Notes: generated from the letters alone by a model not told the origin. A stretch of DNA of 50,216 bases from Phycisphaerae bacterium (GCA_012719955.1 JAAXZI010000108.1:1-50216); one strand, 5' to 3'. Shown: positions 1 through 9,042, counted from the stretch's first letter. Translations and numbers: made by a program.

Positions 1-13
1 CAAACCGCTGGCC

Positions 14-619
14 ATGAAGTCGTTGTTCAACGGCAAGAACCTCGACGGCTGGTACATTGTCCCTGGCCAAAAATCCAAGTTCACCGTCACCCCCAAGGGC
101 GAGTTGAACATCAAGGATGGCGGCGGCGAAATTCAAACCGAAGGCCAGTGGGCCGACTTCATTCTCCAACTCGACGTGTTCTCCAACGGAAAAAGCCTCA
201 ACAGCGGCATCTTCTTCCGCGCCTTGCCGCGCAAGTTCTGGCAGGGCTACGAGGCCCAGATCCGCAACGAATGGGACGGCTACAGCCCTGATCCCGAGCG
301 CGCCAAGCGGAAGGAAGACCGCACCAAGCCGCACGACATCGGCACCGGCGGCATCTACAACCGCCAGCCGGCGCGCAAGGTCGTCTCCAACGACAAAGAG
401 TGGTTCACCTATACCGTGCTGGCCCACGGCAACCACATTGCCCTCTGGGTCAATGGCTATCAGACCGCCGATTACTTCGACAATGACAAGGACGCCGACA
501 CCGCGCGGAAAGGCCGCTTCCTGGGCAAAGGCGCGATCTCGCTCCAGGGCCACGACCCGACCACCGATCTGAGCTTCCGTAACATCCGCCTTCAGGAGCT
601 GCCGCCGGCAAAGAAGTAA
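14..619 (+). CDS. DUF1080 (3-keto-disaccharide hydrolase-type) protein, 5' end outside window
   Basis: Concanavalin-like beta-sandwich protein of the 3-keto-disaccharide hydrolase/DUF1080 family, usually secreted and linked to sugar or glycoside breakdown in Planctomycetota and Bacteroidota. The family opening SLFNGKNLDGW lies at residues 3-13, followed by NSGIFFR (63-69) and GYEAQIRNE (about 79-87). The reading frame is open to the left edge of the window with no stop, and the domain begins within three residues of the first ATG, so the signal peptide and true start probably lie upstream. It ends just before a strong bidirectional terminator shared with the opposing gene. The family call is firm; the substrate cannot be told. 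Confidence 0.85.
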   Translation: MKSLFNGKNLDGWYIVPGQKSKFTVTPKGELNIKDGGGEIQTEGQWADFILQLDVFSNGKSLNSGIFFRALPRKFWQGYEAQIRNEWDGYSPDPERAKRKEDRTKPHDIGTGGIYNRQPARKVVSNDKEWFTYTVLAHGNHIALWVNGYQTADYFDNDKDADTARKGRFLGKGAISLQGHDPTTDLSFRNIRLQELPPAKK

Positions 620-683
620 CGCGACATGAGCCCGAAGCGCAAGCGAGGGCAACACCATCAAAAGATCGGAACCGTGAGCAAAA

Positions 684-726
684 GCCCTCCCTCAGAGGTG
701 TCGTGCTTCTGAGGGAGGGCTTCTTT
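684..726. terminator. Bidirectional intrinsic terminator
   Basis: A perfect 13-bp stem (GCCCTCCCTCAGA at 684-696 pairing with 708-720) with an 11-nt loop, followed by TTCTTT on the + strand and preceded by AAAA, which gives a U-tract on the - strand. It lies between two convergent genes and can end both transcripts; its right edge touches the stop of the - strand gene. Confidence 0.85.
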
Positions 727-3377
727 CACTTCGTCGGCGGCGAGGTTGGCACGGTGATGGGCTTCGCGCCCTCTCCGCCAGGTCCGGGCCCCACCTCCAG
801 CGCGGATAGAATCGCCTCCGCACCGTTGCAACCCACCAGCCGCACCGCGATGACCCCATGCTCCGGCTGAATATCGTTGAACACCAGGTCCACTGCCGTA
901 TTCAGCCCCTCGTAGATGATCACCTCGCCGGGTATGTCCACCAGAAGTGTGGACGGTCGCCCCGACGCCGTGGCCGCAATATCCAGGCGTTCGACGACGG
1001 GCCGTCCGTTGATCCACACGTCCATGGCCCGCATGGTTGGATCGACGGCCCGATGCTCCATCAACTTCAGCCGGACATGGTACGTGCCCGGCCCGACCGT
1101 CACGTAGGCGGTCATATCCGAATGGTGCATGCCGTGACGATAAAGCACCGGGTCCTGCGTGTTGGCCACGAACTGCCGGCGCGGCGCGGTGTACCACGTC
1201 TGGGCCACGCTGTCATCAGCCTCCTTGCCCAGCCGGACCAGCACCTCCGTTCCCGGCCGCCACGCCCGGCCGGCCGAATCCACGTAGTCCACGCGCTCCG
1301 GATAGCCCAGCACCCATCGCTGCGCGCCGGTCGGCCCGCCGCCGGAGCCGAACCCGGCCTCACCACTCGCCGCCGAATACTGCACGCCATCGATGGCCAA
1401 TGAACCGGTCCCGCCACCGGCAAAAGCGTTCCGCGTGCCCCGCGCGACCACCCGCAGCGTATGCCGGCCGGGGGAGAGCCCGTTGCGATAAAAGAGCACG
1501 TGCCGGGGCGCGGAATACGGGCAGTAGGCGTCGATGCCGCAAAGCTGTTGCACCCCGTCCAGAAATACGTCCGCCTGCCCGCCCGCCGGCCAAGCCGTCC
1601 CGATCAGCCGGACCTGGTTGCCCTCGAACCGGCAGATCATCTCCGCCCCCGCCTCCGAGCTGACCCTCCCGGTCTCGGTCACGTCTTTTGCGGCACCCCA
1701 GCTTCCTTTGAACTCGAGATCCTCTACGCCGATAAACCGCTGCGGATCTTCACCCTCAATCACCACGTCTGTAAGTCCATCATGCCGCACGACCACGATG
1801 CAGTCGCCGTTCGGCAAGGGCCGGACTTCGTAACCATTCCCCTCCGTCACGCGGGCCGCGCGAAGCTCCAGGCCATCCGCCGTGATCCGCGAAGGCCGGA
1901 ACGCCAATCGCAACACATCGACGGTGTTGGCCGGCGCGTCGAACGTCTGATACGCGATCCGCCCGTCGCCATAAAACACCCGGCGTACAACGGACGAGCT
2001 GCGCACAATGTGGTTCTCGCGGTTCGCACCCAGTACCTCCGGCAGCCAGGCGATGCCCTCCAGCACGTAGCGCAGCACGAAGGGATGTGCGATCTGGAAC
2101 CAACCGCCGGCCACCACGTCCTTTCCGTCAATGCCGTCCAGCACCACGCCGGTCTCGTACGCGTCGTAGGTAGCCAGGATAAACTGCCGCCGGGCCATTT
2201 CGCGGGCCCATTCATCGTCCGCGGTAACGCCGTACTCGGCAAACGCCGCTCCCACCTGCATAGGGGCATAGCTCAGCGACGTCCCGCAACACCTGGCGCC
2301 CTCGGGATAGGCCCACGCCCCGCTGTACACCCCGCCGGCCGACTTAACCGCCACGCAGGAGCGCTGCAGGTACAGGCTCATGATGTTGCGGGCATCAGCC
2401 CGCCAGTTGGGGAACAGCTCCGGATGACGCAGCAAGTAACGCGGCACCATCTCGGAGTAATCCTCGCCCTGCACGTCGTGGTACCAGTCCCAGTAGTCGC
2501 GCGCCCAGGTGTCGTTCTCGATCCAGCGCTCCAGCAGGATGTGCAGATAGGCCAACCCATCGTCGCGGGCCTTTACAATCTCGTTGTCCCGGCCCGTGTG
2601 CCCTACCCGGATCAGTTCATCCAGAAAGCGAACCACCAGGTACACACCGCCGGTCTGCAGATCGTTCCAGGGAACATCCTCGGGGTTCGCGTACCGGTTC
2701 CAGGGCGGCTCGCCGGGGGTGCGGTTTCTCTTCTCGGCCAGCACGTCGCCCCAGTGTTTGACGGCCTCCAACCAGCGATCCTCGCCCGTTAACTCATAAC
2801 CTTGCGTTAGCGCCAACCCGAAGAGGCAGACCAGATCGAGCTGGTTCATCCCGCGCGGATCACACAGCCCAAACGGAGTGCCCCGATTAGGAACCCCGAT
2901 CAGAAACCGCGGCCAGGGATGACGTTCATCCGTCTGACAGTTCCCCAGTATCGTCTCGGCGATGTAGTAGATATGTGCAATGGCCGCGGGATCCCCGCTG
3001 TAGCGGTAATAGTCGATCCATCCCAGCATCGCGTACGCGCCGCGTTGGGTTAAGTCGCCGTTGCCCCAATCGGTCAGTTCGCCGGGATGAATGGTGCCGT
3101 CCGGATCAATGGACCAACGCCCGTTGAATACGTACTCCGGCACGGGTCGGCCGGCCTGGGGGTTTAACTTCCACGGATAACGTTTCATGGTCTCGGCCGC
3201 GACGCGCACGCGTAAGTCACATTGCCCGTTTAACCCCTGGTACCAGGGGGCAATCACGCCGTGCCGGTCCTCAACCGCGCGATGGGCAAAATACTGTCTT
3301 GCCGGCCCTGCCGGCTGCGTGGTCGTGCCGGCCCAAATCAGAACGCCAACGGACGCGCTTAATAGTGAAGCAATCAT
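726..3377 (-). CDS. Secreted six-hairpin glycosidase-like protein with C-terminal binding modules
   Basis: Large exported protein of 883 aa. A short hydrophobic N-terminus (about residues 1-20) is followed by a helical, Trp/Tyr-rich region (about 30-460) that resembles (alpha/alpha)6 barrel glycosidases and lyases. About residues 560-670 look like a galactose-binding-like beta-sandwich (VRLIGTAWPAGGQADVFLDG), and about 710-860 resemble a malectin-like module (GTYHVRLKLMEH, DVWINGRPVV). AGAGG lies 5 nt before the ATG. A role in polysaccharide or glycan degradation is inferred from architecture and from the DUF1080 and SGNH-hydrolase neighbours. I cannot assign a CAZy family or catalytic residues. 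Confidence 0.75.
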   Translation of the reverse strand: MIASLLSASVGVLIWAGTTTQPAGPARQYFAHRAVEDRHGVIAPWYQGLNGQCDLRVRVAAETMKRYPWKLNPQAGRPVPEYVFNGRWSIDPDGTIHPGELTDWGNGDLTQRGAYAMLGWIDYYRYSGDPAAIAHIYYIAETILGNCQTDERHPWPRFLIGVPNRGTPFGLCDPRGMNQLDLVCLFGLALTQGYELTGEDRWLEAVKHWGDVLAEKRNRTPGEPPWNRYANPEDVPWNDLQTGGVYLVVRFLDELIRVGHTGRDNEIVKARDDGLAYLHILLERWIENDTWARDYWDWYHDVQGEDYSEMVPRYLLRHPELFPNWRADARNIMSLYLQRSCVAVKSAGGVYSGAWAYPEGARCCGTSLSYAPMQVGAAFAEYGVTADDEWAREMARRQFILATYDAYETGVVLDGIDGKDVVAGGWFQIAHPFVLRYVLEGIAWLPEVLGANRENHIVRSSSVVRRVFYGDGRIAYQTFDAPANTVDVLRLAFRPSRITADGLELRAARVTEGNGYEVRPLPNGDCIVVVRHDGLTDVVIEGEDPQRFIGVEDLEFKGSWGAAKDVTETGRVSSEAGAEMICRFEGNQVRLIGTAWPAGGQADVFLDGVQQLCGIDAYCPYSAPRHVLFYRNGLSPGRHTLRVVARGTRNAFAGGGTGSLAIDGVQYSAASGEAGFGSGGGPTGAQRWVLGYPERVDYVDSAGRAWRPGTEVLVRLGKEADDSVAQTWYTAPRRQFVANTQDPVLYRHGMHHSDMTAYVTVGPGTYHVRLKLMEHRAVDPTMRAMDVWINGRPVVERLDIAATASGRPSTLLVDIPGEVIIYEGLNTAVDLVFNDIQPEHGVIAVRLVGCNGAEAILSALEVGPGPGGEGAKPITVPTSPPTK

Positions 3378-3421
3378 GCAATCCTCTTGCTGCCCGAACT
3401 TTAGCTCTTATTTTGTCCCGC

Positions 3422-4204
3422 TTATCCCGGTTCCCCCGGTTGTGTGGCCGAGCCCTGAAGGGCCGCGCGGAAAACTTCCGCCACGGCCGTATTCCCCCTC
3501 GCGCTGAGATGATTGCAGTTATGGAAGTTCAACACATCCGCAGACAGGCTACTCGCCGAGCGTTCCACGTCAACCAGCGTCGCACCCGCGTTGTCGGCGG
3601 CCCGGCGAATGCGCTCATTGAGCAGTCGAATGTACGCGCCGGCCCGGGCCGCCTGTTCCGGCAGAATCACATCGACCACCAACGGCTCGCAGGGAAGAAC
3701 CGCCTCCGGTGGGAGATAGTAAGTCGCGACATAGACAGTCCATCCCGCCTCCCGCGCGGCCATGATCGCCGCTTCGATGTTGGCCTGGGTCGCCTCCAGG
3801 GCCTCGTTCAACGCCTCCTGAAAAGGATAATCGGGACTGGTCGGTGAAAGCGCCACCAACGGATCGGTCCGGCGAATGAAGTCGAGGATATCAATGCCCC
3901 CCTGCCAGTACAGCAAGGTGTGTGCGTTGGGATACAACCTCCGAGCCAGCAAGTCCTTGAGCCGCTGAAGGCCTTCCCGCGCAGATTCGCCGCCATGCCC
4001 TTCATTGGCGAAAGCTTCCGGCTGGGCGTCGATGAGTTCGCGAAGAATATCCGGGTAGTCGCGCTGCGCGGGTCCTTTCGTGGACGAGTCGCCGAAGGCC
4101 ACGAAGCGCACGGCCGGATCGGGCACGCGGACCTCGCCGCAGCCGTGCATCAGGGTCAGCAGGAATCCCAGGGACAGCAAGCACAAGTCGGTCGCATTCC
4201 TCAT
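3422..4204 (-). CDS. SGNH/GDSL-hydrolase family lipoprotein
   Basis: Predicted esterase or acylhydrolase anchored as a lipoprotein. I start at the ATG at 4204, not at the upstream in-frame start at 4279, because it has GGAG ten bases upstream and gives a clean lipoprotein signal ending in the lipobox LMHGC. Block I of the SGNH family is present as FGDSST shortly after the lipobox (nucleophile Ser). The C-terminal catalytic block reads NHLSARGN, with Asn where the usual DxxH has Asp. It follows a secreted glycosidase-like gene on the same strand after 44 bp, so deacetylation of glycans is a reasonable guess, no more. Confidence 0.75.
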   Translation of the reverse strand: MRNATDLCLLSLGFLLTLMHGCGEVRVPDPAVRFVAFGDSSTKGPAQRDYPDILRELIDAQPEAFANEGHGGESAREGLQRLKDLLARRLYPNAHTLLYWQGGIDILDFIRRTDPLVALSPTSPDYPFQEALNEALEATQANIEAAIMAAREAGWTVYVATYYLPPEAVLPCEPLVVDVILPEQAARAGAYIRLLNERIRRAADNAGATLVDVERSASSLSADVLNFHNCNHLSARGNTAVAEVFRAALQGSATQPGEPG

Positions 4205-4353
4205 GGCGCTTAATCTCCACTTGCACAATAGTAGCAGCGTGCGAGGCTGAGCAATCGGGAGCCTTGCTGCACACCGCATTTAACACGTCCCCAAACACCC
4301 TTGGATCTGAACGGCCGCGCAGACGCAGATTTTCCTTTCGAGGCAATTTCTGC

Positions 4354-4359
4354 TATAAT
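4354..4359 (+). promoter_or_regulatory. Candidate -10 element TATAAT
   Basis: A perfect TATAAT followed by GCC lies 65 bp before the ATG of the 83-aa gene. The -35 region (about 4331-4336, TTTCCT) is a poor match. The TATAATGC signature recurs before several other genes here. Confidence 0.5.
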
Positions 4360-4424
4360 GCCTGGTACGAGGCCGCGCCACGTGGCTGAGCCAAAAACGT
4401 CCCGCAAGCAAAGCGAGAATCCCT

Positions 4425-4676
4425 ATGGCATCCTGGCGTTCTGCACCCCCGAAAGTCTGGCGCTTCCGTATCCGCGGAGTTTCCGGTGACGGCACGACAG
4501 TCACTCTGGGTCGGTTCGAAACCGAAGAGGAAGCTCGCGCCGAATACAATCGCCTGGTTGAAGAGGGCTACTATCGCAACCTCAAGGTTCGCCCAGTGGA
4601 TCCGCCGCCCCCTCCCGCCGAGTCGGAGACAATTTCCGGCCCCGCATCCAAGGCCCCGGCCGGCAAATCTCGCTGA
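4425..4676 (+). CDS. Small conserved-looking hypothetical protein
   Basis: A protein of 83 aa that I do not recognise by name. The central part (RFRIRGVSGDGTTVTLGRF, then ETEEEARAEYNRLVEEGYY) looks like a compact beta-hairpin plus helix domain, of the sort in which a strand pair carries a residue-specific surface. The C-terminus is proline-, serine- and alanine-rich and probably disordered. No signal peptide or membrane segment. A candidate TATAAT promoter lies just upstream, which supports it as a real gene. It precedes the glutamate dehydrogenase gene with a gap of about 220 bp. Confidence 0.65.
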   Translation: MASWRSAPPKVWRFRIRGVSGDGTTVTLGRFETEEEARAEYNRLVEEGYYRNLKVRPVDPPPPPAESETISGPASKAPAGKSR

Positions 4677-4898
4677 TTCCTCTGCCTGAGCGCCAGTGTC
4701 CTTCCCGCGCCGCGCGTCCATGAAGGAACCGCGCATGCGCGAGCTTTTCGCGCGCATTAATATTCACCGCACCCGCACGGAAGTTAAAGCCGCCATCGTC
4801 AGTCCGCGAACGGTTCGGCCACGCGACTTGCTGATCTGCCCGGCCCGCGCGCCTATGCTCCTGCAGAAGAGGTCAGTTCCTGCTTGGAGACTTCAATC

Positions 4899-6197
4899 AT
4901 GGCCCACACTCCTGCCGCGACCGTGCACAACCATTCAATCGGCCTCCAGTGGGAGTCCTCTCCCGCTCGGCGCCAGTCCATCCAGAACTTCGACCATGCG
5001 GCCGAGATCCTCAACCTCGACCCCAACACCGCCGCCCGCCTGCGCCGGCCGGAGAAGATCATCATCGTCTCCGTGCCGGTTCGCATGGATGACGGTTCGG
5101 TCGAGGTCTTCACCGGCTACCGGGTGCAACACAACGACTCCTGCGGCCCGTACAAGGGCGGCATTCGCTACCATCCCACCGTGGATCTGGGCGAGGTGGC
5201 AGCCCTGGCCATGGCCATGACCTGGAAGTGCGGCCTGATGAACCTGCCGCTGGGCGGCGCCAAAGGCGGCATCGAAGTAGACCCGCTGGCCCTGTCGCGC
5301 GACGAGATGCAGAGCCTGACCCGCCGCTACACGGCCGAACTGCTCGCGGTCCTGGGCCCCGAACGGGACATCCCCGCGCCGGACATGGGCACCAACGAAC
5401 AGATCATGTCCTGGATCATGGACACCTACAGCCAACACGCCGGAGTCATCACCCCGGAAGTGGTCACCGGCAAGCCGGTGGAACTGGGCGGATCGGCGCT
5501 GCGCAAAGAGGCCACCGGCCGGGGCGTGGTCTACTGCATCGAGGAGGCGGCCCGCGAGATCGGCCTGGACCTGAGCAAAGCCACCTTCGTAGTCCATGGG
5601 TTCGGCAATGTGGGCTCTGTGGCGGCCACTGAACTGGCGGCCCGCGGAGCAAAGTGCGTGGCCGTCGCGGACGTCTCCGGCGGTTACATCAATCCGGCCG
5701 GTCTCTCGCTGGAGGCCCTGCACGCACACCTCCGCCGGCATCGAACGCTGGCAGACTTCAAGGGCGGCGACCGGGTGGCCCCGGGCGATGTGCTCACGGT
5801 TCCATGCGACGTGCTCATTCCCGCCGCCACGGGGCAGGTCATCACGGCTACGAACGCGCCGGCCGTGCGCTGCCGTATCCTGGCCGAAGGGGCCAACGCG
5901 CCGACCATGCCGGAGGCCGATCCGATCCTGTTAAACAACGGCGTGTTCGTCATCCCCGACGTGCTGTGCAACGCGGGAGGCGTGACCGTCTCCTACTTCG
6001 AGTGGGTCCAGGGCGGCATGCACTTCTTCTGGTCGGAGGCTGAAATCGACGAGCGACTCTCCAAGCTGATGAGGGATGCCTTCCACCGCGTACGCGAATT
6101 CGCCCGCTCCAGAAACGTGTCCAACCGCATGGCGGCCCTGTGCATCGGCATCGCGCGAGTCGATCGTGTCATGCGGCGCAGAGGGCTCTATGCGTAA
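4899..6197 (+). CDS. gdhA: Glu/Leu/Phe/Val dehydrogenase (glutamate dehydrogenase)
   Basis: Hexameric-type amino-acid dehydrogenase, reversible oxidative deamination of glutamate to 2-oxoglutarate and ammonia, cytosolic. Substrate-binding GPYKGGIRYHP (83-93), the catalytic lysine in LGGAKGGI (K122) and PAPDMGT with D162 are intact. The dinucleotide fold shows GFGNVGS. The length of 432 aa is normal. The start is taken at ATG 4899, preceded by GGAG with 9 nt spacing; an in-frame TTG at 4884 would put the Shine-Dalgarno inside the gene. Glutamate is more likely than leucine as substrate from the overall pattern, but cofactor choice (NAD or NADP) is not decided. A large imperfect inverted repeat starts 6 bp after the stop. 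Confidence 0.92.
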   Translation: MAHTPAATVHNHSIGLQWESSPARRQSIQNFDHAAEILNLDPNTAARLRRPEKIIIVSVPVRMDDGSVEVFTGYRVQHNDSCGPYKGGIRYHPTVDLGEVAALAMAMTWKCGLMNLPLGGAKGGIEVDPLALSRDEMQSLTRRYTAELLAVLGPERDIPAPDMGTNEQIMSWIMDTYSQHAGVITPEVVTGKPVELGGSALRKEATGRGVVYCIEEAAREIGLDLSKATFVVHGFGNVGSVAATELAARGAKCVAVADVSGGYINPAGLSLEALHAHLRRHRTLADFKGGDRVAPGDVLTVPCDVLIPAATGQVITATNAPAVRCRILAEGANAPTMPEADPILLNNGVFVIPDVLCNAGGVTVSYFEWVQGGMHFFWSEAEIDERLSKLMRDAFHRVREFARSRNVSNRMAALCIGIARVDRVMRRRGLYA

Positions 6198-6202
6198 TTG
6201 CG

Positions 6203-6335
6203 GAATGATGAGTGTCGAAACCAGAATGACGAGTCCATGACGAAACCCAAATGACGAGAAACGCGGGCCAGCCCCCTTCGTCATTCGGATTTCGTCATTC
6301 TGAATTGACTGGTCATTGGGATTTCATCATTCAGG
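6203..6335. repeat. Imperfect inverted repeat built of AATGACGA units (family H)
   Basis: The left arm (6203-6260) carries GAATGATGA, AGAATGACGA, CATGACGA and AAATGACGA. The right arm (6287-6335) carries the reverse complements in mirrored order, around a GC-rich loop. It lies between the convergent gdhA and larA-like genes and overlaps the last codons and stop of the latter. It could act as a bidirectional terminator or be the remnant of a small non-autonomous element. Confidence 0.75.
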
Positions 6336-7631
6336 CTTCTTCTCGACAAAGGGGATCGTCACCGGCCCCTCCGGCAGGACGCAAATGGTCGGCTCACGGC
6401 CCGTGTTCGAGGAGGCACACAGTTGTGCCAGCGTATCCTCGATCCGCCGGGCGGGCCGCAGCAGCGCCGCCTGGATCTGCTCATCGGTCAGTCCATCGGC
6501 ATGCACGTACACATCGGCCTTGAGCAGAATGCGGCACAGGATCTGCACCTGCCAGGAATCGGGCGAAGAGAACCCGGGGGATTCTATGCGGGCCAGCAGT
6601 TCCTTTGCAGACTTCGCCTCCCGCAGGAGCCGGCCGAAGTGGCCGTGCTCGGGGACGCCGTCCCAGCATTCGGCGGCGATGATGATGCTGCCGCCGGGGC
6701 GGACGACCTGCGCGGCCGCGGACATGCCCTTGACCGTCTGGTACAAGTTGAGATCCAGCGGGTACCCGGAATTGCTGGTGATAACCACATCAAAGGGCTG
6801 GGCCACGGGCACCATGGCCGAGTCGGCCACGAAGCGGCAACCGGCCTGGTGCGCCTCGAACAGCTCGCCCGCGAAGACGCCGGTGATCTGCTTGTCGCGG
6901 TTCATGGCCACGTTGAGCAGGAAGGTCGGCTTGGTCATGCGGGCGGCTTCGAGCATTTCCTCCCAGATAGGGTTGCCGACGGTGACGCCCCAGCGGGCAT
7001 TGGGCTGGGCGATCATCCGCGGGCCATGATTGCTCATCACGCTCTCGGCGCCGGCAATGGAGGGCAGCACGCCCTTGGGGCCGCCGCTGAAGCCGGCGAA
7101 GAAATGCGGCTCGATAAAGCCGGTGAGGATGCGCACGTCCGCCTCGACGAACAGTCGATTCACGCGCACGTCGTGCCCCTGGGACGTCCGCCCCAGATGC
7201 ACGAGGTTGGCGTCATCGCGGCCGTCGTGCTGAACACAGCGATACCGCGCGACGACCTCGGGGCCGAGCATGGTCTTGAGCTCCTCGGTCGTCTGCGGGC
7301 GGTGGGTACCCAGCGCGTTGAGCAGTGTGATGTCCTCCCGGCGAATGCCGGCCGCTTCCAGTTCGGCCAGCAGCGGCGGCAAAATCCGCTCATTGGGAGT
7401 GGCCCGGGTAATGTCGGTGTGAACGATGACCGCCTTCTGGCCCGGCCGGACGAGATCACGCAAAGGCAGACTGCCAATCGGATCGCGCAGCGCCCGAACC
7501 AGGGCGGCCTGTTCGTCGGCCAGTCCGGGGACATATCGGGGCTCGATCACGACCGCATGGGCCGGCACTTCGATTTTCAAGCCGTGTTTGCCGTAGGCCA
7601 GATGGACGGTTTTCGTTTGCTGTTCAGCCAT
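6327..7631 (-). CDS. larA: LarA-family nickel-dependent racemase/epimerase
   Basis: Member of the LarA (DUF2088) family, which uses the nickel-pincer nucleotide to racemise or epimerise 2-hydroxy acids such as lactate. Key residues known from Lactiplantibacillus LarA are all found with the same spacing: H110 in GTHRPQT, H176 in EPHFFAGFSGG, the cofactor-tethering K186 and nickel ligand H202. The start is ATG 7631 (434 aa), with GGAG nine bases upstream; the frame is open 192 bp further but that part reads as non-coding. No larB, larC or larE cofactor genes are within the window. Lactate versus another 2-hydroxy acid cannot be decided. Confidence 0.88.
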   Translation of the reverse strand: MAEQQTKTVHLAYGKHGLKIEVPAHAVVIEPRYVPGLADEQAALVRALRDPIGSLPLRDLVRPGQKAVIVHTDITRATPNERILPPLLAELEAAGIRREDITLLNALGTHRPQTTEELKTMLGPEVVARYRCVQHDGRDDANLVHLGRTSQGHDVRVNRLFVEADVRILTGFIEPHFFAGFSGGPKGVLPSIAGAESVMSNHGPRMIAQPNARWGVTVGNPIWEEMLEAARMTKPTFLLNVAMNRDKQITGVFAGELFEAHQAGCRFVADSAMVPVAQPFDVVITSNSGYPLDLNLYQTVKGMSAAAQVVRPGGSIIIAAECWDGVPEHGHFGRLLREAKSAKELLARIESPGFSSPDSWQVQILCRILLKADVYVHADGLTDEQIQAALLRPARRIEDTLAQLCASSNTGREPTICVLPEGPVTIPFVEKKPE

Positions 7632-7953
7632 GGGGGCGCACTCCGCTTTACATGACGTTGCATCTCTGAAGATTCGCGTGCGGCGCATTATACGGCAAAC
7701 CGGCCCCACCACCCATGAGGCTGCGGACGGCTCGGGATAGGCGTGCCTGAATGGCGGCACACCCGGCCCGAACCACTGCCGAACATAAGCCCTGCATTCA
7801 CAGAAGCTTACACTAATAGCCAATGACGCAGGTTGACTGCGTTCGACACCGACGCCGCGGGCGATGGCCCGGCATCAATGTGTTATCGGACCTACTCCCC
7901 CGCCGTGAAGCCCCTCAAGCGCTTATGCCGCGTTGTCCGATAAACGATGCAAC
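7632..7953. other. Intergenic region between divergent larA and fliM
   Basis: About 320 bp without a gene. It holds a likely larA promoter (TATAAT at 7687-7692 on the - strand). TACACT near 7809 is a possible, weaker -10 towards fliM. No RNA gene or strong hairpin was recognised. Confidence 0.5.
7687..7692 (-). promoter_or_regulatory. Candidate larA promoter -10
   Basis: Perfect TATAAT on the - strand followed by GCGCC, 55 bp before the larA start. The -35 position is weak (about TGGGTG at 7715-7710). Confidence 0.5.
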
Positions 7954-8958
7954 ATGGCCGACGTTCTGGATCAATCCGAGGTTGATGCGCTACTGTCCGC
8001 GGTGGACAGCGGCGAAACACTGCACGATGAACCTATGGTGTTCGGGCGGGGCCGGCAGCGCCAACAGGAAGTGCGGCCCTACGACTTCAAGCGCCCGGAG
8101 CGCGTCAGCAAGGACCAGATGCGTGCCCTTGAGGCCATCCACGAGGGCTTCGCCCGCAACTTCGGGGCCTCGCTCTCCGGCTTCCTGCGGACCATCGTGG
8201 AGGTCCGCGTGGCCACTATCGAACAGCTTACCTACAGCGAGTTCATTCACTCGCTGCCCAACCCGACCTGCTTCAACCTGCTCAACGCCACACCGCTGGA
8301 GGGTCAGCTCTGCCTCGAAATCAGCCCGCTGATCGTCTACCCGATCATCGACCGGCTGCTGGGTGGATCCAATGCGGAGTTGTTCATCCCTCAGCGGCCG
8401 TTGACGGCCATCGAATGGCGGCTGGTCAAACGCATCACCGACCGGGCCATGACCACCTTTACCGAAGTGTGGTCGAGCCTGGTGCCGGTCAAATTCGAGC
8501 TGGCCGAGACCGAATCCAACCCCCACCTGGTCCAGATCGTTGCCCCCAATGAAGTGGTGGTGGTTATCGGTTTCGAACTGAAGATGGGGACACGGGCCGG
8601 CACCATGACCCTGTGCCTGCCCTTCAACGTCATCGAGCCGGTCATGGGCAAGCTGGCCACCCAGAGCTGGCTAGCCTACCAGCGCCGGGCGGGCAACGAC
8701 AAGCATCGCGAGCAGATCTGCACACACCTGCGCAGCGCGGCGGTCAACCTGCGGGCCTTCCTGGCGGCCACCACGATCACGGTCAACGACCTGATCCGCC
8801 TCAAGCCGGGCGATATCATCCAGACGGCCAAACCGGCCACCGCCGAACTGATTCTCCAGATCGAGAACCGCAACAAGTACGCGGGCAAACTCTATCAGCA
8901 CAAAGGCGCCCGGGCCATCCGCATCACCCGCCGGGCCGAGCCGGACGAAGGGCTGTAA
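7954..8958 (+). CDS. fliM: Flagellar motor switch protein FliM
   Basis: C-ring protein that binds phospho-CheY and sets the direction of flagellar rotation. The N-terminal CheY-binding peptide reads DQSEVDALLSA (6-16). It is followed by the FliM middle domain (FARNFGASLSGFLR, then NPTCFNLLNATPLEG) and a C-terminal SpoA/FliN-like domain (VNLRAFLAATTITVNDLIRLKPGDII). The start at ATG 7954 is chosen because the conserved peptide then lies at the N-terminus; no good Shine-Dalgarno is visible. Full length at 334 aa. No other flagellar gene is adjacent. Confidence 0.93.
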   Translation: MADVLDQSEVDALLSAVDSGETLHDEPMVFGRGRQRQQEVRPYDFKRPERVSKDQMRALEAIHEGFARNFGASLSGFLRTIVEVRVATIEQLTYSEFIHSLPNPTCFNLLNATPLEGQLCLEISPLIVYPIIDRLLGGSNAELFIPQRPLTAIEWRLVKRITDRAMTTFTEVWSSLVPVKFELAETESNPHLVQIVAPNEVVVVIGFELKMGTRAGTMTLCLPFNVIEPVMGKLATQSWLAYQRRAGNDKHREQICTHLRSAAVNLRAFLAATTITVNDLIRLKPGDIIQTAKPATAELILQIENRNKYAGKLYQHKGARAIRITRRAEPDEGL

Positions 8959-9042
8959 CCTGCCAATTTGCCCCACAGGCACTGTGGCCAAAGTTGGCGA
9001 AGCGAATTATTGGCCCTTGACTCGATATAGCTTAGGAGCTAT

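Noticed and set aside
1461-2792. 443-aa open frame on the + strand
   Set aside because: Antisense of the large glycosidase-like gene; composition typical of a GC-rich shadow frame (Arg/His/Gly/Pro).
4935-5741. 268-aa open frame opposite the glutamate dehydrogenase gene
   Set aside because: Shadow frame; the + strand carries all conserved dehydrogenase motifs.
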